A stretch of 64,000 nt of DNA from Symbiodinium natans (Eukaryota > Sar > Dinophyceae > Suessiales > Symbiodiniaceae): positions 1,165,743 to 1,229,742 of the forward strand of contig CAJNDS010000446.1 in the NCBI GenBank assembly GCA_905221605.1, written 5' to 3'. Shown here piece after piece: positions 1 to 10,036 of the stretch; the first letter of the stretch is position 1, and each line of letters begins with the position of its first letter. Both the position numbers and the translations under genes were made by a program. The notes under the pieces were generated by a model. It worked only from the letters and a program-made list of their open reading frames with translations. It ran no database searches and was not told the DNA's origin.

Positions 1-822
1 TTAGGGCTTAGGAACGCGGTCCCTGGGCTGATTTGACCACTAAACCCTCGACCCTAAACCCTAATTAAACCCTAAACTTGACCCTAGGCCCTCACATAGG
101 TTTAGGGTTTCGGGTTTAGGGTTTCGGGTTTAGGGTTTAGGGTTTAGGGTTTGAGTCACACCACGTTAACGGTGTTGTACTTGACTTTGACGTTCGATTT
201 GACTTTGTCTATCTGCAATTTCTCTAACATTCCATTTCTGCATCCATGATCATCGTCACTGTTGATGTTCTTGCTGGTCATACTGATTATACTAACACCT
301 ACCAGTAGCTATACCTGCATTATTTTTAGGCTCAGATTTCAGAACCCCGAAGCCAGGAAGGGTTTGGGGTTAGGTGGGTTCGCCTTGCTTTTTGGACGTC
401 GGGAGCTTATGGGTCCATTGGTTCTGTTGTTTGTGAGATATCTTCGGGTTTAGGGTTTAGGGTTTAGGGCTTAGGGCTTCGAGTTTAGGGTTTAGGGCTT
501 AGGGCTTAGAGTTTAGGGTTTAGGGTTTAGGGTCAGGTTTCTTTGTTTAGGGTTTAGGGTTTATAGTGCCTATAGGGGAAGATGGTTGAGCAATGTGTCG
601 TACGTGTTGAAGATCATCCGTTTTGATTGTCATTCGAGGTTTAGGGTTACGAAGGGTTTCGGGTTTAGGGTCAAATCGTGTTTTGCTTGTGTGGGAGGGA
701 GAGGTTGCGAATGCGCGGCTTGGTTTTTGAGTTTGTTGGCATCGGTCTTGCGCCTGGTCAAATACTCCACCTTGGAAGGATAATCGCCCCTTAGACCTGC
801 CCGGCTAACTCACGTTGGCTGT
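1..822. repeat. Interstitial telomeric tracts in single-copy DNA
   Basis: G-strand TTTAGGG tracts lie at about 109-152 and 447-565, with scattered single units and a few C-strand units near 45-85. The DNA between them shows no convincing exon. The short open frames at 262-453 and 586-783 are mostly translated TTTAGGG and unsupported filler, so no gene is called here. Confidence 0.8.
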
Positions 823-918
823 TCTTTGTCATAGTTGGGTAACATTTTACATCTTTAAGGGTACTTAAACCCAATAAGGAATCTAAATTCACATTGTTGA
901 TATTCTCCCAACCATGAA
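823..918. mobile_element. Family K short inverted-repeat element, copy 1
   Basis: The block starts with a CATAGTTGGG-like end and finishes with its near reverse complement (CCCAACCATG). It contains ACATTTTACAT and a stretch reading AAACCCAATAAGGAAT. A second copy with the same order of motifs lies at 40817-40922. Two copies with inverted ends point to a small non-autonomous mobile element; no coding capacity is seen. Confidence 0.5.
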
Positions 919-1030
919 CTAGTGTTTCGCTGTAAGAGTTGTGACAGTCCTGCATCCAAACCCTAACTCCTACAGCCCAAAAGATGCCAAAATCAACAGC
1001 CCCTAAGCACCTAAACTTCAAACTTACAAC

Positions 1031-1155
1031 TACAGGTTAGGGGCCCCATTACTGTACGAACTTTAGCTAAGGGAATGATAGCCTAAATAGTAAGACTTAT
1101 GACCGAGCCTAGGGCCCTTATGGCCCTATGTATAGCTAGGGGGCCCCTACACGTT
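1031..1155. mobile_element. Family B MITE-like element
   Basis: The left end reads GTTAGGGGCCCC and the right end is its near reverse complement GGGGCCCCTACACGT. The interior carries ACTTTAGCTAAGGGAATGAT, shared with other members. Other copies are at 7951-8080, 15645-15751, 20789-20960, 23588-23716, 25961-26150, 28543-28670, 33082-33210, 44188-44312 and 51088-51190. It is about 125 bp and non-coding. Confidence 0.6.
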
Positions 1156-1183
1156 AGCACCTAAACGTAGAACTCCCCAACCC

Positions 1184-1249
1184 TAAAACCAACCCTAAAC
1201 CCTAAACCCTAAACCCTAAACCCTAAACCCTAAACCCTAAACCCTAAAT
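1184..1249 (-). repeat. C-strand telomeric tract (CCCTAAA)n
   Basis: Near-perfect CCCTAAA units run up to 9 bp before the acceptor of the exon-like block at 1259. This is the first clear example of the C-tract, exon, G-tract order that recurs through the window. Confidence 0.95.
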
Positions 1250-1258
1250 GGGCGCCAG

Positions 1259-1304
1259 GAGATGCAGCAGCAGCTGGAAGAGACGCTCGAAGAGGAGCCG
1301 ACTT
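1259..1304 (+). CDS. Candidate internal exon, coiled-coil-like
   Basis: The block lies between CGCCAG and GTGAGC, a normal acceptor and donor. It reads EMQQQLEETLEEEPT, a charged heptad-like pattern expected of a coiled coil. It is 46 nt, so it ends one base into a codon. A C-strand telomeric tract lies just upstream and a G-strand tract follows at 1329. The parent gene is not known; the exon call rests on splice signals and protein-like reading only. Confidence 0.45.
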
Positions 1305-1328
1305 GTGAGCTTTTGTTCTGTCGGGCGG

Positions 1329-1687
1329 GTTTAGGGTTTAGAGTTTCGGGTTTAAGGTTTAGGGTTTAGGGTTTAGGGTTTAGGGCTCAGGGAAGTTCAT
1401 CTAAAATCCCACAAGGTTTTGTTGAGGGGTTCCTACTGGGGTTTAGGGTCCCGGTTTCTTGACAAAATAATCGCCCTAGTAGGGGCGCTGTTGGGAGGGG
1501 GGGCGGGGGCCCTATAATTAAGGGCTTTGGTTGTGGGACCTTGAGCCTGGTGCCCTTTAGGGTTCAGGGTTTAGGGTTTGGGGTTGAGGGTTAGGGTTTA
1601 GGGTTTAGGGTTTAGAGTTTAGGGTTTAGGGTTTAGGGTTTAGGGTTTAGGGTTTAAGGTTTAGGGTTTAGGGTTTAGGGTTTAGGG
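1329..1687 (+). repeat. G-strand telomeric tracts with a 170-bp spacer
   Basis: TTTAGGG tracts occupy about 1329-1386 and 1559-1687. The spacer holds a run of G and C around 1496-1510 and no recognisable exon. Confidence 0.9.
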
Positions 1688-1990
1688 TGACAACCTTTGC
1701 TGGCTTTAGTGTCCAGGGCTTCAGGAAGGAGTAGAAGCCTCGGTACGCCGGTTTGGCAGTCTTGGTTCACGTCGAAAGCTGATGTGGCCGAAGCAGGGCC
1801 CTATTCTCGATGGCTTCCGGCGTAACCGAACAAAGACCCTCCGGCTTGTGCGCCCATGAGGCATCATGAGGCCACTTCATGTCCATCCAGCTTCTGCGCA
1901 AAACCACGCTCAACCCTAAGCCCTATACCTAAACCCCACACTGTTTTGTTGATGATTGTGGGGCACCCTGAGACTTCCCCCTCTTCTGAG

Positions 1991-2035
1991 GAGCAACGCC
2001 TCCGAGAACGACTTCGCTGCCTGGAGCATGAACTG
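1991..2035 (+). CDS. Candidate internal exon, coiled-coil-like
   Basis: A pyrimidine-rich acceptor (ACTTCCCCCTCTTCTGAG) precedes 45 nt that read EQRLRERLRCLEHEL, followed by the donor GTGGGG. The frame is exactly 15 codons. Leu and charged residues fall in a heptad-like spacing as in the block at 1259, so both may belong to one coiled-coil protein. This is one of the better splice-site contexts in the window. Confidence 0.5.
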
Positions 2036-2112
2036 GTGGGGGTGCTTGGTTTGGTTTCGCAACTGAAGTACAGACATACAAATGAAGATCAGATAACATA
2101 TTATGTTCATTA

Positions 2113-2350
2113 ATGTACATAGACCGATATATCAACAGATATGTATATAGATTTATACATAAATACATGTATATATACATATATATATGTACATATGTAT
2201 ATACGTACATACATACATACCTACATACATGCATGCATACATACATACACATACACATACACATAGACATACACCTACACCTACACACACGCAGACACAT
2301 ACAAATACATATACACAAACACATACACATAGACATATACATATGCATAT

Positions 2351-2397
<47 letters not shown>

Positions 2398-2461
2398 GCA
2401 TATGCATATGCATATACATATACATATACACATACATACATATATACCGCATATACATAGT
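2113..2461. repeat. ACATAT-type microsatellite
   Basis: About 350 bp of alternating purine-pyrimidine repeats, mostly (ACATAT)n and (CATA)n. Open frames in nearly every phase here are products of the repeat (Tyr/Ile/His/Met only) and are not genes. Confidence 0.95.
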
Positions 2462-2644
2462 TCTAAATATGTAAAGTGTAAGATCTATGTAGAATTCATC
2501 TTATTCAAATATTTGTTTTTGAATTTTGCCTGCCTTTTGGGGCTGAATGTTTAGGGTTTGGGGGTAACAAATCCCCAAACGTGCTTGCACTATCAACATC
2601 CAGGGTTGCGGGCAAGGAAATTTGATGGTGCCTCTCGCCTAAAG

Positions 2645-2680
2645 CGACGTGTGGCCCGGAGAGTCCGCAAACGTCGGACG
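2645..2680 (+). CDS. Candidate small basic exon
   Basis: Between CTAAAG and GTAACC the 36 nt read RRVARRVRKRRT, strongly basic. A G-strand telomeric tract follows at 2724-2790. The block is short, so the call is weak and depends on the flanking AG and GT. Confidence 0.3.
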
Positions 2681-2790
2681 GTAACCGACACTCATCGCAA
2701 ACGGCATGGTTTGGGCCTCGTGGTTTAAGGGTTTAGGGTGTACGGTTTAGGGTTTAGGGTTTTAGGGTTTTAGGGTTTAGGGTTTAGGGT

Positions 2791-3463
2791 AAAGGTTTTC
2801 GAACTATATGTCCCATGCACATGCCGTGGTCCAAATCGTGCCCCCGCCTCACTCTCATGCACACGTTTGAGGCTTGTGCCACTCCGTGGTAGGGACGCAC
2901 TGTCCTCCATTTTGAGCCCACGGATGGGTGTTGTGGTCTTAGAGTGCCTTTGGGGCGTCAGAAGTTATTGCTAGCGCCACCTATGAACCTGCCAGCTATT
3001 TTTTCCTTAAGGCTGTGTGCGACTGTGAGGGTGTAGGGCAGTGTAGGGGCTTACCTAGATTTTTTGTAGAACCTGAAAAATGTAGGTTCTTCGTGAAAAG
3101 CTCGGTTTTCGCGCACATAGCTAAGAAAAAACCCGGTTTCCTGCCGCAAAACCGGGTTTTGCTCTTGAGCAAGCGCCCGCAACCCGTATTTTACCTGCAC
3201 AAAACCTTCATTTCGCCCGTAAAAACCCGTGTTTGGGTTCGGGGCTTCAGCCAAGAACCCAGTTTTGAGTTGCAAAACCCGTTCTTTTCAAGAACCTCCT
3301 TTTTTGGGGGGTTTTGGAGGGTCTAGGTAGGGTGGTATGTTCTTGTTCAAGATTTAGGGGGTGTAGGGTTTGTTGGGCTCAGGCTTGGGTTCAGGATATG
3401 TGTGCGTCAGGTCACAACCGATGAGCTGCCCCAAAGTAGATTTCTGTTGCCTTCCTGGGAGTC
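2791..3463. other. Non-repetitive stretch with AAACCCGGTTT hairpins
   Basis: No exon is supported. The open frames on both strands around 3015-3326 come from repeated AAAACCC/GGGTTTT words. A clear inverted repeat at about 3127-3160 has AAACCCGGTTT, a loop of about 8 bases, then AAACCGGGTTTT, and could form a stable hairpin. Confidence 0.6.
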
Positions 3464-3570
3464 CAACCCTAAACCCTAAACCCTAAGCCCTAAACCCTAA
3501 TTCCTTAACCCTAAACCCTAAACCCTCAGTTAGGGCTAAGGGGTTCGGGTTTAGGGCTTAGGGAGGCTCA
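3464..3570. repeat. Back-to-back telomeric tracts (C then G strand)
   Basis: CCCTAAA units to about 3524 are followed after about 20 bp by GGGTTTAGGG units. The orientation change happens without an exon-like block between. Confidence 0.85.
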
Positions 3571-4164
3571 CAAACTGTGCGAACATTCGCCACGCAGGCA
3601 AACCCCCAAGCATTCCCTGATTATGCCTTTGGTACATACGGTAGCACCCCGTGTGAAACGAAGGAAACAAACATGAACAAGTACTTTACGGCAGGTTCTG
3701 GTCGACTGTTTCAAGGGTCGAGGCCTTTGTGGATTCAAGCTAATCCATGCAATACCTCAAAATCTGTACCCGATGCCCTACCTACCCCCCCCCCAAAAAA
3801 AAACAAAACAAAACACACACACACACACATGTATCATTAGAAGATGCAATTGAAAACCGTTACAAATATCAGCTATTTTTCAAGAAATATTACCAGGAAC
3901 ACTATTTTGAATAATCATCAACATAATTGTAATTTTGAAAAAACAACCCCCGCCTCCCCCCTTGAAAAAAAAAAACAGCTCAAAACTAAAGCAATACCTC
4001 AAACTGCAAACCCAAGCTGCAAACCCCAAGCCTCCTCAACAAAAGCAACAACAAGCCAAGCCAAAACTTGAAACCCTAAGCCCCAACAACATGTGTTTTC
4101 GAATGCTGGGTTCCCTTCATAAACTAGGTACCTTTGACAAGAGAGCCCCTGACCCGGAGATTGA
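3571..4164. other. A/C-rich stretch, no gene seen
   Basis: It contains a poly-C/poly-A patch (about 3785-3835), a short CA repeat and low-complexity AAAC words. Open frames here have biased composition and lack flanking splice signals. Confidence 0.6.
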
Positions 4165-4488
4165 AATCCTAAACCCTAAACCCGAGACCCTAAACCCTAA
4201 ACCCTAAACCCTAAACCCTAAACCCTAAACCCTAAACCCTAAACCCTAAACCCTGAACGCGAAAAATAGGCAGGGGCCCCATCTGGGTTCTGGGAGCCTC
4301 TGGCCCTAAGGGCTCAATGTACCTGAATCGGGAATTCTTGGGCCTGATAGTACCTCCTACATAGGGACTTTGGGGGCCCAAGTAGATAATCAACCCTAAA
4401 CCCTAAACCCCAAACCCTAAACCCTAAACCCTAAACCCTAAACCCCATATTCCCTGAAGCTTATAAACCCTAAACCCTAGACCCTAAA
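4165..4488 (-). repeat. C-strand telomeric tracts
   Basis: CCCTAAA tracts occupy about 4165-4256, 4392-4445 and 4466-4488. The 130-bp spacer at 4257-4391 holds GGGGCCCC and GGGGGCCCAAG words near its ends, resembling a degenerate inverted-repeat element. Confidence 0.9.
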
Positions 4489-4576
4489 ATGGAGCCTTCG
4501 GGAGGGAGCGTTGAAAGATCTGATAGGCGCAGAAATGCGGGAGGGACGGCGAGGCCCTGCTTCGAAGCCCAGTTCG
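4489..4576 (+). CDS. Exon-like block between C and G telomeric tracts
   Basis: About 88 bp of GC-rich single-copy DNA sit directly between CCCTAAA and TTTAGGG. Two + frames are open; one reads LREGALKDLIGAEMREG, which looks protein-like. Exact splice sites are unclear; the G tract itself offers GG|GTTTAG as donor. Confidence 0.35.
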
Positions 4577-4690
4577 GGGTTTAGGGTTTAGGGTTTAGGG
4601 TTTAGGGTTTAGGGTTTAGGGTTTAGGGTTTAGGGTTTAGGGTTTAGGGTTTAGGGTTTGGGGTTTGGGGTTTGGGGTTTGGGGTTCGGG
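4577..4690 (+). repeat. G-strand tract passing into TTTGGGG variant
   Basis: About twelve TTTAGGG units change to TTTGGGG units from about 4657, showing local spread of a variant unit. Confidence 0.95.
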
Positions 4691-5689
4691 GAATAGGGTT
4701 TAGGGATTTCAGATTATAGGCTTAAGGGTTTCGGGGTTCTAGGGCTTAGGGCTCAGGTTGCAGGGCTTAGGATTGAGGGTAGTTAAAGCGTCGCATACAA
4801 AGGTAGCCGTGTTCTGACCTTGTTTTCCCTAGTAGTAGAGTAGGTAACCTTTAGGGTTTAGGGTTTAGGGTTCACCTTTAATTCCCCCAGGTTACCGGAC
4901 AACTAAGTTTCACAGTACCCGCCCCCTACTTATCACTTCCCATGGCGCCTGTTGGGGTGGTTCATGTGCCTTGCGTTTTGTGGGTTGGTTTATGTAAGGT
5001 GCATGGAAAAGAAGTTTAGCCTAGAGGCTCCCATGTAGCTCCTTCTTAGGGTCACTTAACTCGAAGGCCGACCAGCACAACCCCAACAGGACCCAGATTA
5101 GAGCCTACATGTCTGAGAGTCCCAAGCTCGAAGTTGCTCTCGTCGAATCCCTACCCTTCAAGCCCTAAACCTCTACTTGAAAGCCATTTTGACTTAGGAA
5201 GTAAGGTTAGGAAGTTGGGTTTAAGGGGATAGAAAAGGAGTGCCGTGCGTGATAGACCTGGGGATAGATCGGGCTTAGGGTTTAGGGCTTAGGGTTTAGG
5301 GTTTAGGGTTTAGGGTTTAGGACTTCTGTTCCTGGGAGTTGAAGGCTCTGGGCCCTTTTGTCCCTTTTGTGGCACCTCTCCGAGGTCCTATAAAGGAAGA
5401 TTCGACATGTGAGACCCAGCAAGAGCCGAAAAAAACCCTGTGAAGCCCTCGCCCTCCTCTCTGTGGGCCCGACACTTGGGGGATGTTCCCCTCATTTCCG
5501 AAACCGTCCTTCATATAGGGGCTATAGTATTCCCCGATGATAATCCCTATTGAGGACTCTTTTTTTTGAGGGGGAAGCCCTTTTGACTTCGTAAGTAGGG
5601 TTAGACCCTCTAACCCCTCCCCCCCCAACTCTTACACCAAGTGCAGAGCGCAACGAAAACTGAACCTTAAAGTCCTAGACGCTTACGCC
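4691..5689. other. Sparse region with one family A element
   Basis: G-strand tracts lie at 4851-4874 and 5275-5320. A degenerate family A inverted repeat lies at about 5475-5580 (GGGGGATGTTCCCCT start, GGACTC and GGGGGAAGC near the end). The 103-codon open frame on the - strand (5317-5628) overlaps this element and is not supported as a gene. Confidence 0.55.
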
Positions 5690-6420
5690 CTACATTCCTA
5701 AACTCCTAAACTCTAAAACCCTAAACTCCTAAACCCTAAACTCCTAAACTCTTAAAGCCTAAACCCCTAAACCCTAAACTCCCAAACTCCTAAACCCTAA
5801 GCCCTAAACTCATAAGCCCTGAACCCTAAACCCTAAACAACCTGAACCCTAAACTCCTAAACCCTGAACTCTAAACCCTAAACCCTGAAGCTCCTAAACC
5901 CTAAACTCCTGAACTCCTTAAACCCCTAAACTCCTAAACCCTAAACTCTTCAACCCCTAAACTCCTAAACCTCCTAAGCCCTAAACCCCAAACCCCTAAA
6001 ACCCTAAAGCCATAGAAACCCTAGAAACCCTAGAAACCCTAAAGCCCTAGAAACCCAAGAAACGCTGAACCCTCAACCATAATCCCTAAACCCTAAAACT
6101 CCTAAGCCCTAAACCCTAAAACTCCTAAGCCCTAAACCCTAAAACCCTAAACCCTAAAACCCTAAACCCTAAAACTCTAAAACCCTAAACCTTAAGACCC
6201 TAAACCCTAAAACCCTAAACGCTAAGACCCTAAAACCCTAAGACCCTAAAACCCTAAACCCTAAAACCCTAAACCCTAAAACCCTAAGACCCTAAACCCT
6301 AAGACCCTAAACCCTAAGTCCCTAAACCCTAAGACCCTAAACCCTAAGACCCTGAAACCCTAAACCCTAAACCCTAAACCCTAAACCCTAAACCCTAAAC
6401 CCTAAACCCTAAACCCTAAG
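5690..6420 (-). repeat. Long degenerate C-strand telomeric domain
   Basis: About 730 bp of CCCTAAA-related units with inserted or changed bases: CCCTAAACTCCTAAA, CCCTAGAAA, CCCTAAAA and CCCTAAGA types, each in small clusters, ending in perfect CCCTAAA units from 6358. The clustering suggests amplification of variants after the tract was laid down. Confidence 0.9.
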
Positions 6421-6508
6421 CCACAACTCTGACAGGATTGGGGCCACCGCAAGTCCCAGCTCCGTGCCTCCATCGACAGCGCGGCATGGACCCCAAGATC
6501 GCCTTGGG
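6421..6508 (+). CDS. Exon-like block between C and G telomeric tracts
   Basis: The 88 bp are flanked directly by CCCTAAA and by GGGTTTAGGG. A + frame stays open throughout (LTGLGPPQVPAPCLHRQRG in part). Splice borders cannot be set with confidence. Confidence 0.3.
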
Positions 6509-6826
6509 GGGGTTTAGGGTTTAGGGTTTAGGGTTTAGGGTTTAGGGTTTAGGGTTTAGGGTTCCATACCTTGCAGGCTTTCATGAGCGTGGTTTCGGTT
6601 TGGGGTTCAGAGATAATCGGGTCTGGAGGCAGCGTTGTCAGTGACTTGTAGAGAAGTCCGGCTGCCTTTTCTGTATGCGTTATTTGGGTTTGGGGTTTGG
6701 GGTTTGGGGTTTGGGGTTTGGGGTTTGGTTAGGGTTTAGGGTTTAGGGTTTAGGGTTCAGGGTTTAGGGTTTAGGGTTTAGGGTTTAGGGTTTAGGGTTT
6801 AGGGTTTAGGGTTTAGGGTTTAGGGT
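6509..6826 (+). repeat. G-strand tracts including TTTGGGG cluster
   Basis: TTTAGGG units at 6509-6562, TTTGGGG units at about 6688-6728, then TTTAGGG units to 6826. The 125-bp spacer shows no exon. Confidence 0.9.
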
Positions 6827-6905
6827 AAGTCTCTACATGATGGACCTCAGGTTCGCCTACATTGGCGGCGCCGGGTTATACGGCACAACGATACCTAACA
6901 GGAAC

Positions 6906-6998
6906 CCTAGACCCTAAACCTAATCCCTAAACCCTAAGCCCTAAACCCTAAACCCTAAACCCTAAACCCTAAACCCTAAACTCTAAACCCTAAACCCA
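6906..6998 (-). repeat. C-strand telomeric tract
   Basis: CCCTAAA units end immediately before the exon-like block at 7007. Confidence 0.9.
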
Positions 6999-7006
6999 AA
7001 TTCAAG

Positions 7007-7032
7007 AGCTGACTACAAAGAGGGCTCAGCTG
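7007..7032 (+). CDS. Candidate very short exon
   Basis: Between TTCAAG and GTGAGA the 26 nt continue an open reading that includes ELTTKRAQL. It has the C tract upstream (to 6998) and a G tract downstream (7096-7172). Small size keeps confidence low. Confidence 0.3.
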
Positions 7033-7095
7033 GTGAGAGGTTGTTTTCGGCGGCTGGGCTAAATCTTGGAATCCCCACGGGCCACAGTTTCATTC

Positions 7096-7643
7096 TTAGG
7101 GTTTAGGGTTTAGGGTTTAGGGTTTAGGGTTTAGGGTTTAGGGTTTAGGGTTTAGGGTTTAGGGTTTAGGGCGAGGTAGCAGGCATAAAAATTCGTGGGA
7201 GGCTAAGCTACGTTAGGTGTGCCGGCGTAGACAAGGGGTTTCGAACTCTGCAACCCTTCTAAGGGTGGAATTATGGGCCCTTAGGATGGTCCCTTACCCT
7301 TCTTTCTAGGGCATCCGCGGTATGGGCCCTTATTACTTGCAGTGGTATATAAGGGTTATATAGCAAGGATGCCGAACTAAGGGCCCAGATCCGCAACACC
7401 TTAGCTCATAAACCCCAAAACACCAGACCCTTGGTTCTCACCAGGTTGCTGCTGTCCTCCCCCGCCCCGCCCCCCCCCCCCCCCCCCCAAAACAAAAAGA
7501 AAAAATGAAACAAACAAGAACACAACCCAACACCCAAAACCCCCAAACCCCAAGCCCGTGAGCCCTGAACCCTAAACCCTAAACCCTCTACCCTAAACCC
7601 TAGACCCTAGACCCTAAACCCTAAACCCTAAACCCTACACCCA
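7096..7643. repeat. G tract, single-copy spacer, poly-C and C tract
   Basis: TTTAGGG units at 7096-7172; a gene-free spacer of about 270 bp with GGGCCCTTA-type words; a poly-C run near 7465-7488; then CCCTAAA units at about 7567-7640. Confidence 0.85.
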
Positions 7644-7745
7644 GGCCGCGGCTGTTCAAGACCTCCGGGAGCAGCGGAGCTGCATCCTTCACGGCGACGC
7701 ACGGCCACCCAGGGGGGGGGCTCTGCAGGTTCAGTGTTCAGGGCT
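7644..7745 (+). CDS. Exon-like block between C and G telomeric tracts
   Basis: The + frame beginning at the CAGGCC near 7643 reads AAVQDLREQRSCILHGDARP before a run of G. C tract upstream and TTTAGGG/TTGAGGG tract downstream (7753-7950). Donor not resolved. Confidence 0.35.
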
Positions 7746-7752
7746 TGCATGG

Positions 7753-7950
7753 GTTTAGGGTTTAGGGTTGAGGGTTGAGGGTTGAGGGTTGAGGGTTTAG
7801 GGTTTAGGGTTTAGGAGTTCGGGTTTACGGTTTACGGCTTACGGTTAACGGTTTAGGGTTTACGGTTTAGGGTTTACGGTTTGTTTACGGTTTAGGGTTT
7901 AGGGTTCAGGGTTTCGGGGTTTAGGATTCAGGGTTTAGGCTTTAGGGTTT
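7753..7950 (+). repeat. G-strand tract with TTGAGGG and TTTACGG variants
   Basis: A mixed tract in which TTTAGGG, TTGAGGG and TTTACGG units form small runs, ending where the family B element begins. Confidence 0.9.
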
Positions 7951-8080
7951 AGGGGTACATGTAGGGCCCCCGCAGTAAAACAATGGGGTAATAGGGGCCC
8001 CTCAATTTGGTCAAAAGTCCTATTTTTCAGGTTATGATTCCCTTAGCGAAAGTTAGTATCGTAAGCGGCCCCTACATGCA
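7951..8080. mobile_element. Family B MITE-like element
   Basis: Ends are TACATGTAGGGCCCCC and GCGGCCCCTACATGCA, inverted with respect to each other. The interior has the family words CCTATTTTTCAGGTTAT and AAAGTTAGTAT. Non-coding. Confidence 0.6.
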
Positions 8081-8796
8081 TTGCTTAGGGTTTACAATAG
8101 GGTTGATCATAAGGTGTAGGGATTTAGGGTTTAGGCCTGGAAGGTTCCGAGGGGTATTTAAAAAGGGCTATAGGGGTCTATCCAGGTAAGTAGGCTTCAA
8201 GTAACGAGAACCGCCCAGCAAAGCTGGTCTACCCTAAGCCCTGATCCCCCAAACCCTAAACCCTACACCCGCAACCTCAAAGTGCTTTGAGATCCCTGCC
8301 TCATGAGATGAACATTCTGATGTTTGCACAATTTAGGGTTTAGTGTTTGGGGGGTATTCGCCAGTAGCTTTAACACACGATTGCTTATGCATCGTCTGTA
8401 GACAGTCGATCAGATTGTTTTTTTTGAAGTCCCCAAGAGGGGTTGAAAGTTCGGGGTTTGGGTTGGGGGAACTTCTGTTGGAGTGTTTTACAGCCAGAGT
8501 CACCTTTGTGGGCTTAGTGTTCTGGGATGTTGTGATAGTGGCCCTTAAGTTAACAGCCTCTAAACCCCTAAAGCCCCCCCCCCAAAAAAAAAAACCGAAA
8601 CCCCTGAACTCTAAGCCCCCCCCAAAAAAAATAAAAAAAAAAGAGAAAAAGAAAATGAACAACAACAATGTGTATTTATATATTTGTTTATTTAATGAAA
8701 AAACTAAAGCCTTCAACCCCAAGCCCCTGACATCCCTAAACCCTAAGCCTCAGGGAGCCCTCAACTGCCCAAATGCCTGTCATCTCAAACGCCTCG
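8081..8796. other. No gene seen; poly-C/poly-A patches
   Basis: Contains two poly-C/poly-A patches near 8573-8595 and 8616-8655. Open frames on both strands (8333-8843) cross these patches and telomeric words, so they are not called. Confidence 0.5.
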
Positions 8797-9152
8797 TGCA
8801 AACCCCAAACCCCAAACCCCAAACCCCAAACCCTAAACCCTAAACCCTAAACCCTAAACCCTAAACCCCAAACCCTAAACCCTAAACCCTAAACCCCAAA
8901 CCCAACCCTTTCTGGGGTTGAGGCTTTTCGGGTTGAGGCACACCGTTTCACTAGGATGCCCAGTAGTACCCTTATTCCCTTATGGGGGGGGGTTTTAGGC
9001 CTTATAAACCCCTTTATTCCCTTTTTGGGGGGGTTTAGGTTCCCTTATAAAACCCCTTTAAGCAAAAAAGGGCACCCTTTTTAAGAAACCCTAAACCCTA
9101 AACCCTAAACCCTAAACCCTAAACCCTAAACCCTAAACCCTAAACCCTAAAC
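8797..9152. repeat. C-strand tracts around a truncated family C element
   Basis: CCCTAAA/CCCCAAA tracts at 8797-8910 and 9090-9152. Between them lies a family C copy (from about 8950: GATGCCCAGTAGTACCC, then GGGCACCCTTTTTAA at 9071-9085). It lacks the terminal TACTGGGC half because the C tract begins in its place. Confidence 0.7.
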
Positions 9153-9225
9153 GTTAGACACACAGCACATCGGAGCTCAGTCTTGCAGAGAAGCTGTGGC
9201 TTGCAGTCACGAACCCGAACATGCT

Positions 9226-9378
9226 TTGGGGTTTAGGGTTTGGGGTTTAGGGTTTAGGGTTTAGGGTTTAGGGTTTAGGGTTTAGGGTTTAGGGTTAGGG
9301 TTTAGGGTTTAGGGTTCAGGGTTCAGGGTTTAGGGTTTAGGGTTTATAAGAGTTCAGGGTTCAGGGTTTAGGGTTTAG
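9226..9378 (+). repeat. G-strand telomeric tract
   Basis: TTTAGGG units with a few TTTGGGG and TTCAGGG variants. The final TTTAG could serve as the acceptor of the following exon-like block. Confidence 0.95.
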
Positions 9379-9465
9379 GGTTCCGGGTGCACTACCGGAG
9401 GACCCCAAAGTGCACGAGGAGCAGCAGACCCGGGAGGAGATCAAGCAGCACATGCCTTGGCATTT
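9379..9465 (+). CDS. Candidate exon after a telomeric acceptor
   Basis: After TTTAG the frame reads VPGALPEDPKVHEEQQTREE and then IKQHMPWHFHV before a stop. The first part is strongly protein-like and charged. It could be a terminal exon or end at an unresolved donor. Confidence 0.4.
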
Positions 9466-9524
9466 TCATGTTTAAAGCCCATCTAAACTGAAAACTTTCA
9501 GGGCTGAGGGTTTAGGGCTTAAAC

Positions 9525-9632
9525 CTCGATTTTCCCCTTATACTAACCGTCCTTTATAGGGAGTATAGTACCCAGTACTATCATCGCAATTAAGGACAGT
9601 TCGTACTTCGTACAAGGGGGAACATCCCAGGT
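9525..9632. mobile_element. Family A inverted-repeat element
   Basis: TTTTCCCCTTATACTAACCG at the left pairs with GTACAAGGGGGAACATCCCA at the right; ATAGTACCCAGTACTAT lies near the centre. The copy adjoins a family C element at 9652. Confidence 0.65.
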
Positions 9633-9651
9633 TAGAGCCCATCTAACCCTG

Positions 9652-9973
9652 GCAGCCCAGTGGTACCCTCTTTGCCCTTTCTTGGTGTTAGGGAGTTTTG
9701 GGGTTTTAGGGTGATTTAGGGTGATTTAGGGTTTTAGGGCTTTAGGGTTTTAGGGTTTTAGGGTTTCAGGGTTTCAGGGTTTCAGGGTTTCAGGGCTTTA
9801 GGGTTTTAGGGTTTTAGGGTTTTAGGGTTTTAGGGTTGGAAGGCCAGTGGTACCCGTGTGTGCCCTGAGTGGGTTCAAGGTTCCCTTCTCGACTAATCAA
9901 CCCCAAAAAGCGTGCCCTTATTGTAATGGGGTTTAGGGTTTAGGGTTTAGGGGTAGGGTTACTGGGCTACCAA
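9652..9973. mobile_element. Family C element carrying two telomeric insertions
   Basis: The element starts GCAGCCCAGTGGTACCC, breaks into TTTTAGGG-type units (about 9688-9836), and then repeats the start (GGCCAGTGGTACCC at 9842). It continues to TGCCCTTATTGTAATGG, where a second TTTAGGG insert (about 9929-9952) interrupts it before TTACTGGGCTACCAAG at 9958-9973. Intact copies are at 16979-17092 and 21952-22064. Confidence 0.7.
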
Positions 9974-10004
9974 GAAACATGTGCACCCAGGCATGCTTTT
10001 GCAG

Positions 10005-10036
10005 GGCATGCAGGCCCACCTTGCTGTGGGAGCCAA
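10005..10036 (+). CDS. Candidate short exon
   Basis: GCTTTTGCAG precedes 32 nt reading GMQAHLAVGA, followed by donor GTGAGA. Good splice signals on both sides but short. Confidence 0.35.

Noticed and set aside
2113-2474. Several overlapping open frames on both strands rich in Tyr, Ile and His
   Set aside because: They are translations of the ACATAT microsatellite.
2900-2925. CCATTTTGAGCC, slightly like the dinoflagellate spliced leader
   Set aside because: Too many differences from the known leader and no donor pattern; not called.
5317-5628. 103-codon - strand frame
   Set aside because: Overlaps a family A element and a telomeric tract; no splice or family support.
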